A stretch of 64,000 bases of DNA from Doris montereyensis (Eukaryota; Mollusca; Gastropoda; Nudibranchia; Dorididae). Position 1 is the first letter of the stretch; each line of letters begins with the position of its first letter. Below the pieces are notes generated by a model that saw only the letters and a program-made list of their open reading frames with translations, did not search any database and had not been told where the DNA came from. Shown piece by piece: positions 11,100-22,480 of this stretch. The position numbers and the translations under genes are program-made. The DNA lies in contig JAXRKP010000373.1 of assembly GCA_037039925.1 (NCBI GenBank), positions 82,501 to 146,500 of the forward strand, written 5' to 3'.

Positions 11100-11860
11100 A
11101 CAATGTGTAATTTTACGGTATGATTATTTTTAATTGTTCATATACAATGTGTAATTTTACGATATGATTATTTTCAATTGTTCATATACAATGTGTAATT
11201 TTACGGTATGATTATTTTTAATTGTTCATATACAATGTGTAATTTTACGTTATGATTATTTTCAACTGTTCATATACAATGTGTAATTTTACGTTATGAT
11301 TATATTAACTGTTCATATACAATGTGTAATTTTACGCTATGATTATTTTCAACTGTTCATATACAATGTGTAATTTTACGCTATGATTATTTTCAACTGT
11401 TCATGTACAATGTTAATTTTACGCTATGATTATTTTCAACTGTTCATATACAATGTGTAATTTTACGCCATGATTATTTTCAACTGTTCATGTACAATGT
11501 GTAATTTTACACTATGATTATTTTCAACTGTTCATGTACAATGTGTAATTTTACACTATGATTATTTTCAACTGTTCATATACAATGTAATTTTACGCTA
11601 TGATTATTTCCTACTGTTCATATACAATGTGTAATTTTACGCTATGATTATTTCTGACTGTTCATTTACAATTTGTAATTTATGGTATGTTTATTTCCAA
11701 ACGTTCGGTGTTTGTATGTAATTTTACAGTATGATTATGTCTAATCTTTCATTCTCTTAGTGTAATTTTTAAGGTCTGTCTATTTCAAACGGTTTGTTAT
11801 TTTACGGTATGTTTATTTACAGCCGTTTGATGTCTGTATGTAATATTTTCTTTCTTACTT
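11100..11860 (-). repeat. 44-bp minisatellite, block 3 (inverted)
   Basis: About 16 units read TGTGTAATTTTACGGTATGATTATTTTCAA in segments on the plus strand. This is the reverse complement of the ATCATACCGTAAAATTACAC core, so the block is opposite in orientation to every other block of the family in the window. The right end (11690-11850) is more diverged. Confidence 0.93.
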
Positions 11861-11874
11861 TGTCAGTTCTCATT

Positions 11875-12163
11875 CTACCTTTCTGCATATGGGTTCAGAT
11901 GCCCGAGTTGATCTTTCTCCAGGATGCCCTGTCCATGCATTTTCTGTTTCCTTAAAAAACAAGTTAAGTTTCTATGCTTCAGTGCCTCTTCTACATATTC
12001 TTCCCACTTTCTCCGAAGGCTGCCTTTTGGTCTTCTAGCAATGTATACTGATTTAGTCATTCTATTGTCATTCAATGTTTTTACATGCCCAAACAATCTA
12101 AATAGTTTTTATGTCCTCTCCTTTGGTTTGATCTCTTATTATTGTGTTTCTGATTTTGTCTCT
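11875..12163 (-). pseudogene. inverted 3' tail of the LINE
   Basis: The minus strand encodes RDKIRNTIIRDQTK (12121-12163), then after a frame change LFGHVKTLNDNRMTKSVYIA, RRPKGSLRRKWEEYVEEALK and a stop at 11875. These are the W-F/F-G-H-V and G-R-P/R-R-K-W-E-D-x-V-E-E signatures found at the C-terminus of LINE ORF2 proteins of this kind. It carries exactly the part missing from the plus-strand copy that ends at 9424, with 43 bp in common. A short A-rich sequence and the inverted minisatellite follow. Confidence 0.85.
12121..12163 (-). repeat. 43-bp inverted duplication, right copy
   Basis: This is the reverse complement of 9382-9424 with 41 of 43 bases matching. It directly abuts the resumed plus-orientation minisatellite at 12164. 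Confidence 0.85.
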
Positions 12164-13190
12164 GATTGAAAGGTGGGAGCTAACTATGTAAAATTACATA
12201 CATATCACAAGGCGGGAGATAATCATATCTTAAGATTACGCACATAGATATAAATGTGGGAGATAACCATATTGTAAAATTACACACATAGATGGAAAGC
12301 TGGGAGATAACCATATTGTAAAAGTACACACATAAATCGAAAGATGGGAGATAGCCATATCGTTAAATTACACACATAGATTGAAAGATGGGAGATAACC
12401 ATATTGTTAAATTACACACATAGATGGAAAGGTGGGAGATAACCATATTGTTAAATTACACACATAGATCGAAAGATGAGATAACCAGTTAAATAACACA
12501 TAGATCGAAAGATGAGAGATAACCATATCGTTAAATTACACACATAGATCGAAAGATGGGAGATAACCATATCGTTAAATTACGCACATAGATCGAAAAA
12601 TGGGAGATAACCATATCGTTAAATTACGCACAAGGACGAAAGATGGGAGATAACCATATCGTTAAATTACACATAGATTGAAAGGTGGGAGATAACCATA
12701 TCGTTAAATTATGCACATAGATCGAAAGATGGGGAGATAACCATATCGTTAAATTACGCATATAGATTGAAAGGTGGGAGATAACCATATCGTTAAATTA
12801 CGCACATAGATGGAAAGGTGGGAGATAACCATATCGTAAAATTACGCACATAGATTGAAAGGTGGGAGATAAATATATCGTTTAATTACGCACATAGATC
12901 GAAAGATGGGAGATAACCATATCGTTAAATTACGCATAGAGATCGAAAGGAGGGAGATAACCATATCGTTAAATTACACACATAGATAGAAAGATGGGAG
13001 ATAACCATATCGTTAAATTACGCACATAGATTGAAAGGTGGGAGATCGTTAAATTAACCATATCGTTAAATTACGCACATAGATTGAAAGGTGGAGATAA
13101 CCATATCGTTAAATTACGCACATAGATTGAAAGGTGGGAGATAAACATATCGTTAAATTACACACATAGATGGAATTGTGGGAGATAATC
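12164..13190 (+). repeat. 44-bp minisatellite, block 4
   Basis: Units share the core GATAACCATATCGTTAAATT and the spacer acgcacatagatcgaaagat. The T in CGTTAAA and the catagat spacer are specific to this block. Confidence 0.95.
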
Positions 13191-13990
13191 ATACCGTAAA
13201 ATTAGACACAGAGAACGAAAGGTGTAGAGATAATCATACCGTAAAATTAGACACAGAGAACGAAAGGTGTAGAGATAATCATACCGTAAAATTAGACACA
13301 GAGAATGAAAGGTTAGAGATAATCATACTGTAAAATTAGACACAGAGAACGAAAGGTTAGAGATAATCATACCATAAAATTAGACACAGAGAATGAAAGG
13401 TTAGAGATAATCATACTGTAAAATTAGACACAGAGAATGAAAGAGAGATAATCAATGTAAAATTAGACACAGAGAACGAAAGGTTAGAGATAATCATACT
13501 GTAAAATTAGACACAGAGAATGAAAGGTTAGAGATAATCATACTGTAAAATTAGAGACAGAGAATGAAAGGTTAGAGATAATCATACCGTAAAATTAGAC
13601 ACAGAGAATGAAAGGTTAGAGATAATCATACCGTAAAATTAGAGACAGAGAACGAAAGGTTAGAGATAATCATACCGTAAAAATAGACACAGAGAATGAA
13701 AGGTTAGAGATAATCATACCGTAAAATTTGAGACAGAGAATGAAAGGTTAGAGATAATCATACCGTAAAATTAGAGACAGAGAATGAAAGGTTAGAGATA
13801 ATCATACCGTAAAATTAGAGACAGAGAATGAAAGGTTAGAGATAATCATTCCTTAAAATTAGACACAGAGAACGAAAGGTTAGAGATAATCATACCGTAA
13901 AATTAGACACAGAGAAAGAAAGGCTAGCGATAAACATATCATAAAATAATGCGCAGAAAACGAAAGTTGAGAAATGATCATATATTTAAA
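13191..13990 (+). repeat. 44-bp minisatellite, block 5
   Basis: Units share GATAATCATACCGTAAAATT and agacacagagaacgaaaggt. The block is more homogeneous than block 2. Its right edge decays into single diverged units at 13930-14170. Confidence 0.95.
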
Positions 13991-14170
13991 TTGCACACAG
14001 AGAACTGATCGTTTGAAATAATCAGACCGAAAAATTATACACAAAGAACAAACGGTTACAGTTGATTATGCTGTAAATTTACACACAATAAAAAGAACTG
14101 TTGGAAATAATTATTTTGTAAAAACTATAGACAGGGACCTTAAAATTACACATAGACACCCAACGTTTGT

Positions 14171-15640
14171 TGATAATCATACAATAAAATAAGATACTGA
14201 CATCAAACGGTTAGAGATTATGATTCCATATAATAAGATACTGACATCAAACGGTTAGAGATTATGATTCCATAGAATAAGATACTGACATCAAACGGTT
14301 AGAGATTATGATTCCATATAATAAGATACTGACATCAAACGGTTAGAGATTATGATTCCATATAATAAGATACTGACATCAAACGGTTAGAGATTATGAT
14401 TCCATAAAATAAGATACTGACATCAAACGGTTAGAGATAATGATAACATAAAATAAGATACTGACATCAAACGGTTAGATGATAATGATACCATAAATAA
14501 GATACTGACATCAAACGGTTAGAGATTATGATAACATAAAATAAGATACTGACATCAAACGGTTAGAGATTATGATAACATAAAATAAGATACTGACATC
14601 AAACGGTTAGAGATTATGATAACATAAAATAAGATACTGACATCAAACGGTTAGAGATAATGATACCATAAAATAAGATACTGATATCAAACGGTTAGAG
14701 ATTATGTTGTCATAAAATAAGATACTGACATCAAACAGTTAGAGATAATGATTCCATACAATAAGATAATGACAGCAAACGGTTAGAGATTATGATAACA
14801 TAAAATATGATGCTGACATCAAACTGTTAGAGATAATGATTCCATACAATAAGATACTGACATCAAACGGTTAGAGATAATGATAACATAAAATAAGATA
14901 CTGACATCAAACGGTTAGAGATAATCATACCATACAATAAGATACTGACATCAAACGGTTAGAAATAATCATACCATAAAATAAAATACTGACATCAAAC
15001 GGTTATAGATAATCATACCATAAAATAAGATACTGACATCAAACGGTTAGAGATAATCATACCATAAAATAAAATACTGACATCAAACGGTTAGAGATAA
15101 CCATACCATAAAATAAGATACTGACATCAAACGGTTAGAGATAATCATACCATAAAATAAGATACTGACATCAAACGGTTAGAGATAATCATACCATAAA
15201 ATAAGATACTGACATCAAACGGTTAGAGATAATCATACCATAAAATAAGATACTGACATCAAACGGTTAGAGATAATCATACCATAAAATAAGATACTGA
15301 CATCAAACGGTTAGAGATAATCATACCATAAAATAAGACACTGACATCAAACGGTTAGAGATAATCATACCATAAAATAAGATACTGACATCAAACGGTT
15401 AGAGATAATCATACCATAGAATAAGATACTGACATCAAACGGTTTGAGATAATCATACCATAAAATAAGATACTGACATCAAACGGTTAGAGATAAGATA
15501 CCAAAAATAAGATACTGACATCAAACGGTTAGAGATAATCATACCATAAAATAAAATGACATCAAACGGTTAGAGATAATCATACCATAGAATAAGACCA
15601 TTGATACCATCTGGTTTGAGATAACCATACCATCAACTAA
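14171..15640 (+). repeat. 44-bp minisatellite, block 6
   Basis: About 33 units share GATAATCATACCATAAAATA and agatactgacatcaaacggt. This is the most homogeneous block, with many identical consecutive units at 15060-15420, which suggests the most recent amplification. The left half carries the sub-variant GATTATGATTCCATATAATA. Confidence 0.95.
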
Positions 15641-16690
15641 GACCCACACCAAAACGGTGAGATATCCAAACTAATAATATAAAATCAACAAAAAATAACC
15701 AAAAGTTTAGAAATAACATTTTGTAAAATAACAGACACAGAAAGGTTTGAGATAATTATATAAAATCAGTCGCATACACAGAAAGGTTGGAGCTAATTAT
15801 ACCGTAAAATCACACCTAGACACAGAAAGGTGGGGGCTAATTATACCGTAAAAATCACCCAGACACAGAAAGGTTGGAGCTAATTATACCGTAAAATCAG
15901 ACCTAGACACAGAAAGGTGGGGTCTAATTATACCGTTAAATCACACCCAGACACAGAAAGGTGGGGGCTAATTATACCGTAAAATCACACCCAGACACAA
16001 AAAGGTGGGGCTAATTATACCGTAAAATCACACCCAGACACAGAAAGGTTGGAGCTAATTATACCGTAAAATCAGACCCAGACACAGAAAGGTGGGGTCT
16101 AATTATACCGTAAAATCACACCCAGACACAGAAAGGTTGGGGGCTAATTATACCGTTAAATCACACCCAGACACAGAAAGGTTGGAGCTAATTATACCGT
16201 AAAATCAGACCCAGACACAGAAAGGTTGGAGGTAATTATACCGTAAAATCAGACCCAGACACAGAAAGTTTGGAGTAATTATACCGTAAAATCAGACCCA
16301 GACACAGAAAGGTTGAGCCTAATTATACCGTAAAATCAGACCCAGACACAGAAAGGTGGGGGCTAATTATACAGTAAAATAACACTCAGACACAGAAATG
16401 TGGGAGCTAATTATACCGTAAAATAACACTCAGACACAGAAAGGTGGGAGCTAACTATACCGTAAAATCACACCTGATACGAAAGGAAGATTATAACCAC
16501 TCTGTAAATTTACACACAGATATGGAAAAATTGTAGATAACTATATCTTGAAGTTAGCCCGGACACCGAAATGTGGGAAATAAACATATTGTTGACATAC
16601 ACGCACACACCAAACAGTCGGAGATAATTATACCGCGAAATTACACGGACACATCAAATATTTGCATGTGATGATACCTTAAAATTATAC
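15641..16690 (+). repeat. 44-bp minisatellite, block 7
   Basis: Units share GCTAATTATACCGTAAAATC and acacccagacacagaaaggt. The right edge (16480-16690) is made of diverged single units and runs into the 3' end of the broken minus-strand gene. Confidence 0.93.
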
Positions 16691-16699
16691 ACAGACACC

Positions 16700-18415
16700 C
16701 AAATGTAATGAGAAAAACAGGATACAGAAGAAATGAATGGAAAAAAGGAAAGTTTAACTAAGGAACAACAACAAAATATGAAATGATACTTGTCATAAAC
16801 AATCCGTTCGAATTTATCTTGCACATCTTCCAAAAAATTCTCTTTTAGTTCGTACTTCGAAGGTGGAAACGCCAGTATAAAGATCCATAGTTTCTGACAA
16901 ATGCTATTCTCTTCAAATGCACATGTTGCTAGTCTGCACTGTGTTGTCAGAAACCAATCATTGCTAGTGTTTTTTTCTCTGCCTAATCTCTGCACTTGGA
17001 TTTTGCACTCTTTGGGGAATATTCGATATAAAAAATCCACATGAAAGTTCAAGCCATGCATGTTTCAGCCCATTATCATTTCCTGTCTGACGTATAACGA
17101 AATTGTAGGGTCATGAAATTGGTCGAAGGTAAAGTAAAGACTGTGTGTTGCACAGACAGGAGCTGCGCGTGCGCTTATGGAAACAATAGTTTCATCCTTA
17201 GGTTTCAGACCCAAATGGCAAATGACACAAAAAGGATTCTTGTAATCAATTTTTGCAGAAGATTGTTTGTGTGACTGTACTACTTTTAAAAAGAAATTGA
17301 CATTTTCACAAGCGTGCCTGACATCGTTATCTTTGAAGGAACCGGGACATCTTTGAACAGCTTCATTGTTGCATTGTTCCATATTCTCCCTGAACGCTAC
17401 TGTGTTATAAGGATATGTCAGACACGGGATTGAAAGATTAACAAAAGAGAGACAAATCTTGAACTGATTGAATTTTTGAGACGGGTATCAAAGCAACGGC
17501 GTTTAAAGGGATATTTACACCCCACGGGTGGGCGTAGTGAAGATTGCCTCCATTACACTGATACAGGGAAATATTACGGTAGCTGATACCTGTAGAAATA
17601 TCTAACACTGGTGAGGTCATCAGCAGTTTTTCAGGTTCTTCCATGTTTGACCTTTGTTGATCCAGCATTAAAAGCAACTTTAACACAGTTGTCAAACCTA
17701 TTGGTAAGTTTTCTACAATAGCCGATGTATTTACTAGGAATTCTGTCATTGAGAAATTATCATTCGGCCAGCTGATGGTCTCCTCTAAGTTTTCTGGTTG
17801 GTTTCTCATTTCGTCGGCACAGGAAGTAACGACAATGCTGTTGGAAATGCATTCTGTACTCACTGAACTTAACCAATCGTATTTTTCCATTTCTTTTGTC
17901 AAATTATAGAAATCTGCACACGCAGTTTGAAAATCTAGGCAGCAAGTTTTCAGAAAGAGGCAAATAGGTTTACACGAGCATTGGTATGAGTGTCCACACT
18001 GATCCTTGCACGTCCTGGCTTCGAATTGATACTCGCGGACTAATGATGGGATTTGTTGATATATGTTTGAATATAGCGTTGACTTTGAATCAAAAGCATT
18101 TGGCGCATCAGTCTGTACTGTAGATCTGTTCGTCATTTCTTTGGCTCGACCATTTTTTATTGTTGTTTCCCTCAGCCTCTCAGTTTTGCCATGCTTGAGA
18201 CCACTGTCATTGCAAGTTGTTCCCAAGCCGAGACTGCAGTTTACCTTTAGATTTGACGCACTTGCGTTTTTGCACACTGCCTGTCGCGTCCAAGAGTGAC
18301 CTGTAACCGAAAGAGGTTTATTTGACATCATAGCCGCGGTAATCTGTACCATTTGCTGTCCGTAAGCGATAACATACAAAATAATACATGACGAAAGAAT
18401 AAAATCACGCAACAT
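16700..18415 (-). pseudogene. broken somatomedin-B secreted/receptor ectodomain gene
   Basis: The first frame starts at 18415 and runs for 325 codons. Residues 1-20 form a hydrophobic signal peptide (MLRDFILSSCIILYVIAYGQ). Residues 136-166 hold eight cysteines spaced C-x3-C-x5-C-x-C-x3-C-x5-C-C-x6-C, with TCKDQCG and CCLDFQTAC, the somatomedin-B fold signature. Several Asn-x-Ser/Thr sites suggest an extracellular chain. Further down are paired cysteine segments (SYRNISLYQCNGG and, in the next frame, YKNPFCVICHLG) that I recall from molluscan receptor ectodomains. The frame is lost near 17440-17475, possibly at an A5 run. Coding resumes from about 17470 (KICLSFVNLSIPC) to a TGA at 17065-17067, then continues in the same frame to about 16800. 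No transmembrane core is seen before the minisatellite. A pseudogene or truncated duplicate is likely; assembly error for the single-base shift cannot be excluded. Confidence 0.7.
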
Positions 18416-20460
18416 TGTTTTTTCTTTTGTCGGCTGATGCTACGTTTAATGATGGTGTTATATTTGAACAAATTTGTCAGACACCTAGGTGGTTCAAAAA
18501 TATTCATCAATGTCTCTGACGACGAAGCTTTCCAAAAACGTAGATTTCACGCTTTCAGTGTAAAGTAAGAACTTCCCACAAGGTCTGACAACAGATCAGG
18601 CTGAAGAACAAGACAGCTTACATTTATATGCAGGCACAAAGCGTTTTAAAGGCAGGATTTTGCTCACACTAATAAATTGTTAGGGGGATGGGGGGGGAAG
18701 AAATCGTATCATTGAACTAGCAGTTAGGAGAAGTATTTAGTCTGGCTTTGTCAGTGCGGTAAATCACTTGATATGGTTTCATGGTTCCAATTAGTGGAGG
18801 TACGAGGCGATAATTATGTTGTTATAGAAATTGTATCATTACGTACTTGTTAACCCTTTCCAAAGTCGCCATTATCAAAAGATACAAAATCCGCCAGTGG
18901 TGATACACGATACAGTCAAGCTACAACAATGTGGGCACACTGGCCTTGGGGCCAAGGAATGGTTTGAAATAATGAGTAGTATCGCAGTGCTAAACTTTCA
19001 CGGACACAAGTCGTCGTACCGATAAGTGACATTCTAATGATGCAAAAGGTCTCGTGTCAAAGCCTGACCCAAAAGCCATCGCAGTGCATAACCTGCAGCA
19101 AGAAATGAGATCCCAAGCTATTCTATAAAGTTCTGCTGATCCGATACTATTCATTACCTGGTTATTGACAAATTCACCAGAGGACTAGAAGCTTCCATGA
19201 AGACGGTAGCCATAGTTTGTTTATTTTACGACTTTTTGATCTGACACTCACCTACATTTCAAGGCTATTCACGATATCTGAAAACGAAACAGCAACTTCC
19301 TTCATTATCTTACCTTTTCGTAATATGGCTGCCAATCTAACAAGCCAAACATGTGATCCAACTCAACGTCTCTGTATTTCTCAAATTTTCTGTAAAAGGA
19401 ACAAGTGGTCTATAAATACGTCTTTTAAAATATGTTTTGGGCACAACTAATTGATTGATTGACTTTGCTTTGTTTCGTTGGCAACTTGCTGGTCTATTCT
19501 TTTAAATGCCAAGATTCGTAGCTACCAAAACGCTTCAACGGCCTCAATCGCCCCTGATTTTTGATATCAATATGCCTGGAGCTCTTCCTCGACGAGCACA
19601 GCCACATTGTCAACAACGACATTAACGTAATACTACCGAATCGCATCTAACGTTAACGACCAAATCATTTACATATATAACTCTAGAACTAGATGTAGAT
19701 AATTAGTATCTATATCCTGAGTCACTATCAGATTTAATTCTTCATGACCGCTAGATAAACAGCACACCGCCCGCATGGTGTAATGTTAAGGCGATGGCGC
19801 TAGAATCTTAGATCCTAGGTTTGAATCCCAGCACAGGGACTATTGTTTTCTATTTTAAATTTGTTAAGCTGACTTAAAACTTTTAGGTTTTCATGACCTT
19901 TCGTTTTGGATTATTGTAAAGGGTTTTAAAGCTATATGCAAAAAGTAAGAGTATGCTGTTTTCTACGATACAATTACACGAAGAATCCAATAGCGCTGTT
20001 TATCATTCAACTAAAAGGCACATACAATTTTAAACAAGTAATAATTATAATAACATCATAATGGGTTTACTGTGTTGCCTTCATCTGGAACGGATTCTAT
20101 TATATTTATATGTAAAACTGTACATCTCAAACTTCGACGGTTCTAATCTCAGGAATCACTGCACCCCAGCCGTCTTATTTCACAAGTAGATTTTAAATAG
20201 CCTGCATTAGGTTCTTAGCAAAAAATTCGTGGGTCAAATCAGTATTTTGATTTATTGGGAAAAGGTTGCTTTGCCTACGATCCTCGAAACTTGTCATTGT
20301 TATTGTTACTCATTCCTTTATTTTCGTTCATTTGATCCGCAATGAAAACCCTGCCTTACCTAAGAATCGAATACCGTACTGGTACTTGATACACTTCTGC
20401 ACTCGGCAACCTATAATCATAATCATCATTGTCTATAGGTATGCTTGCTTGTCTATATAG
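18416..20460. other. non-coding stretch, no gene seen
   Basis: This is the upstream region of the broken somatomedin-B gene and ordinary AT-rich sequence. Short frames of 60-80 codons show no motif. The only recognisable item is the tRNA-like segment at 19769-19842. Confidence 0.6.
19769..19842 (+). repeat. tRNA-like SINE relic
   Basis: TGGTGTAATGTTAAGGCG resembles a polymerase III A box and GGTTTGAATCC fits the B-box consensus. They are 42 bases apart, the distance in a tRNA. The acceptor and T stems do not pair, so this is a tRNA-derived repeat or pseudogene, not a working tRNA. Confidence 0.5.
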
Positions 20461-20467
20461 ATAGAGA

Positions 20468-20556
<89 letters not shown>
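20461..20556 (+). repeat. (GA)n microsatellite
   Basis: Nearly pure GA dinucleotides with two interruptions. Confidence 0.97.
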
Positions 20557-20558
<2 letters not shown>

Positions 20559-20579
20559 TAGCTGTAGACGCCCAGTTTA

Positions 20580-20770
20580 GAGTTTAATCTAGCGAGTAGA
20601 TTAAACAGCAAGAAGAGAGATAGAGCCAAGTTGGCAGAGAGCCAAGAAGCTGGCATTCATAGTCTCGCCAAGAAGTTGGCTGTAGACGCCAAGAAGTTTA
20701 TTATTTAATTCTTCCTGTTTAATCTACTCAAAAAGCGACAGTAGATTAAACAGTTGAAGAATTAGAGATT
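20580..20770. repeat. nested small inverted repeats
   Basis: GTTTAATCTA-GCGAG-TAGATTAAAC (about 20582-20606) can form a 10-bp stem. A second inverted pair built on the same GTTTAATCTAC / GTAGATTAAAC words and on TAATTCTT / AAGAATTA lies at about 20705-20766. They flank the left start of the 26-bp minisatellite. Confidence 0.7.
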
Positions 20771-21334
20771 GGCACTCATAGTCTCGCCAAGAAGTTGGCA
20801 CTCATAGTCTCGCCAAGAAGTTGGCATTCATAGTCTCGCCAAGAAGTTGGCACATAGTCTCGCCAAGAAGTTGGCACAGTCTCGCCAAGAAGTTGGCACT
20901 CATAGTCTCGCCAAGAAGTTGACACTCATAGTCCCGCCAGAGATTGGCACTCATAGTCTCGCCAAAAAATAGTGACACTCATAGTCTCGCCAAGAAGTTG
21001 ACACTCATAGTCCCGCCTAGATTGCCACTCATAGTCTCGCAGCAAGAAGTTGGCACTCATAGTCTCGTCAAGAAGTTGGCACTCATAGTCCAACGCCAAG
21101 AGTAGTAGTAGCAGCAGTAGCCAAGAAGTTGGCACTCACAGTCTCGCCAAGAGTAAGTTGGCACTCATAGTCTCGCCAAGAAGTTGACACTCATAGTCCC
21201 GCCTAGAGATTGTTCAAATGCACTCATAGTCCTCGTCAAGAAATAAGTTGGCACTAAAATTGAGTCTCGCCAAGCAACAGCTTTGACACTCATAGTCCCG
21301 CCTATGAGACCTTTGGTGGGATTGGCACTCATAG
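20770..21334 (+). repeat. 26-bp minisatellite, forward arm
   Basis: About 20 units of 26 bp read TCTCGCCAAGAAGTTGGCAC then TCATAG, with a TCCCGCCTAGAGATTG variant. Some units are shortened or carry short insertions. The arm ends in a perfect hairpin at 21322-21350, after which the orientation reverses. Confidence 0.95.
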
Positions 21335-21350
21335 TCTCTATGAGTGCCAA
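21322..21350. repeat. perfect hairpin at array inversion point
   Basis: TTGGCACTCATAG, loop TCT, CTATGAGTGCCAA: 13-bp arms with no mismatch. It is half a minisatellite unit followed by its own complement, and it marks the place where the array changes direction. Confidence 0.93.
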
Positions 21351-22480
21351 CCTCTGGTTTGTGGAGAGTGGTGGGCACTCAAGTCAAGTTGACACTGCAT
21401 TGGGACATAGTCTCTTGCCATGAGAAGTTGACTGGACTCATGAGTCTCTGCCAAGCCAACCTCTTGAGTTGACAACTTGGTGGGACTATGAGTCTCTTGG
21501 TGGGACTATGAGTGTCAACCTCTTTGGTGGGACTATGAGTGTCAACCTCTTGACTGGACTATAGTCCAACCTCTTGGTGGGAGTTGACAACTGGGACTAT
21601 GAGTCCAGTCAAGGAGGTTGACAACTCTTGATAGTCCTATGAGTCAACCCTTGACTGGTGAGTCAACCTCTTACTGGTAGTCAACCTCTTGAGTAGTGAG
21701 TGTATTTGTGAGTGTAGTAGTAGTAGTCAAGTCTTGACTGGAGTGAGTAGTGGTATGAGTGTCAACCCTTTGACTGACTATGAGCAGTCAAGTGGGAGTG
21801 AGTCAACCTCTTGACTAGACTATGAGTCAAGTAGTGAGTGTCAACCCTTGACTAGTGAGTGTCAACCTCTTGTGAGTAGAGTAGTAGCAGACTAGCAGTA
21901 GTCAACTCTCTTGGTAGTGCCAACCTAGTGGTGGGTAGTGGTCAATGGGACAGCAGTAGTAGTCAAGTAGTACTATGAGTAGTGGTGGTAGTGAGTAGTA
22001 GTATGAGTAGTCAAGTAGTAGTTACTAGTGAGTGGTGGGATAGCAGCAACAGTAGTAGTAATAATAGTGGTGGGAATAGCATGAGTGTCAAGCAGTAGTA
22101 GCAGTAGTAGATAAGAGTGTCAACCTCTTGACTGGTGAGTGTTTTGTAATGGTAACTGAACTTGTCAACCTCAGACTATGAGCAGCTTGAGTATGAGTAA
22201 TACTATGAGTGTCAAGTAGTATTGATACCTCTTGGTGGGTAGCAAGGCTGTGTATTCAATGACTGGACGAGGATGAGTGCCTGGACTTTGGGACTTTTTG
22301 TTCAAATGTTCATTGATGCATTTTATCCTTGACTGGTTTTGTTACTAAAGATGGGAAATGAGTTCTGGATTGTGTGTTTGTGGAGAGTGTCAACTCTCTT
22401 GACTGTATGAAACTTGGACTCTGAGTGTCAATCTCTTGACTGCAATACAACACCTGGCTTGTCTTGGTAAAACATGAGTG
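21351..22480 (-). repeat. scrambled segment of the 26-bp minisatellite
   Basis: Words such as GAGTGTCAACCTCTTGACTGG, AGTAGTAGT and GGTGGGACTATG recur in irregular order and with variable spacing. The segment is clearly derived from the reverse-orientation unit but lacks a constant period. Confidence 0.7.

Noticed and set aside
14180..15600. Regular direct repeats resembling a CRISPR array
   Set aside because: The repeats are contiguous and nearly identical over the whole 44 bp with no variable spacers, in a eukaryotic context. It is a minisatellite.
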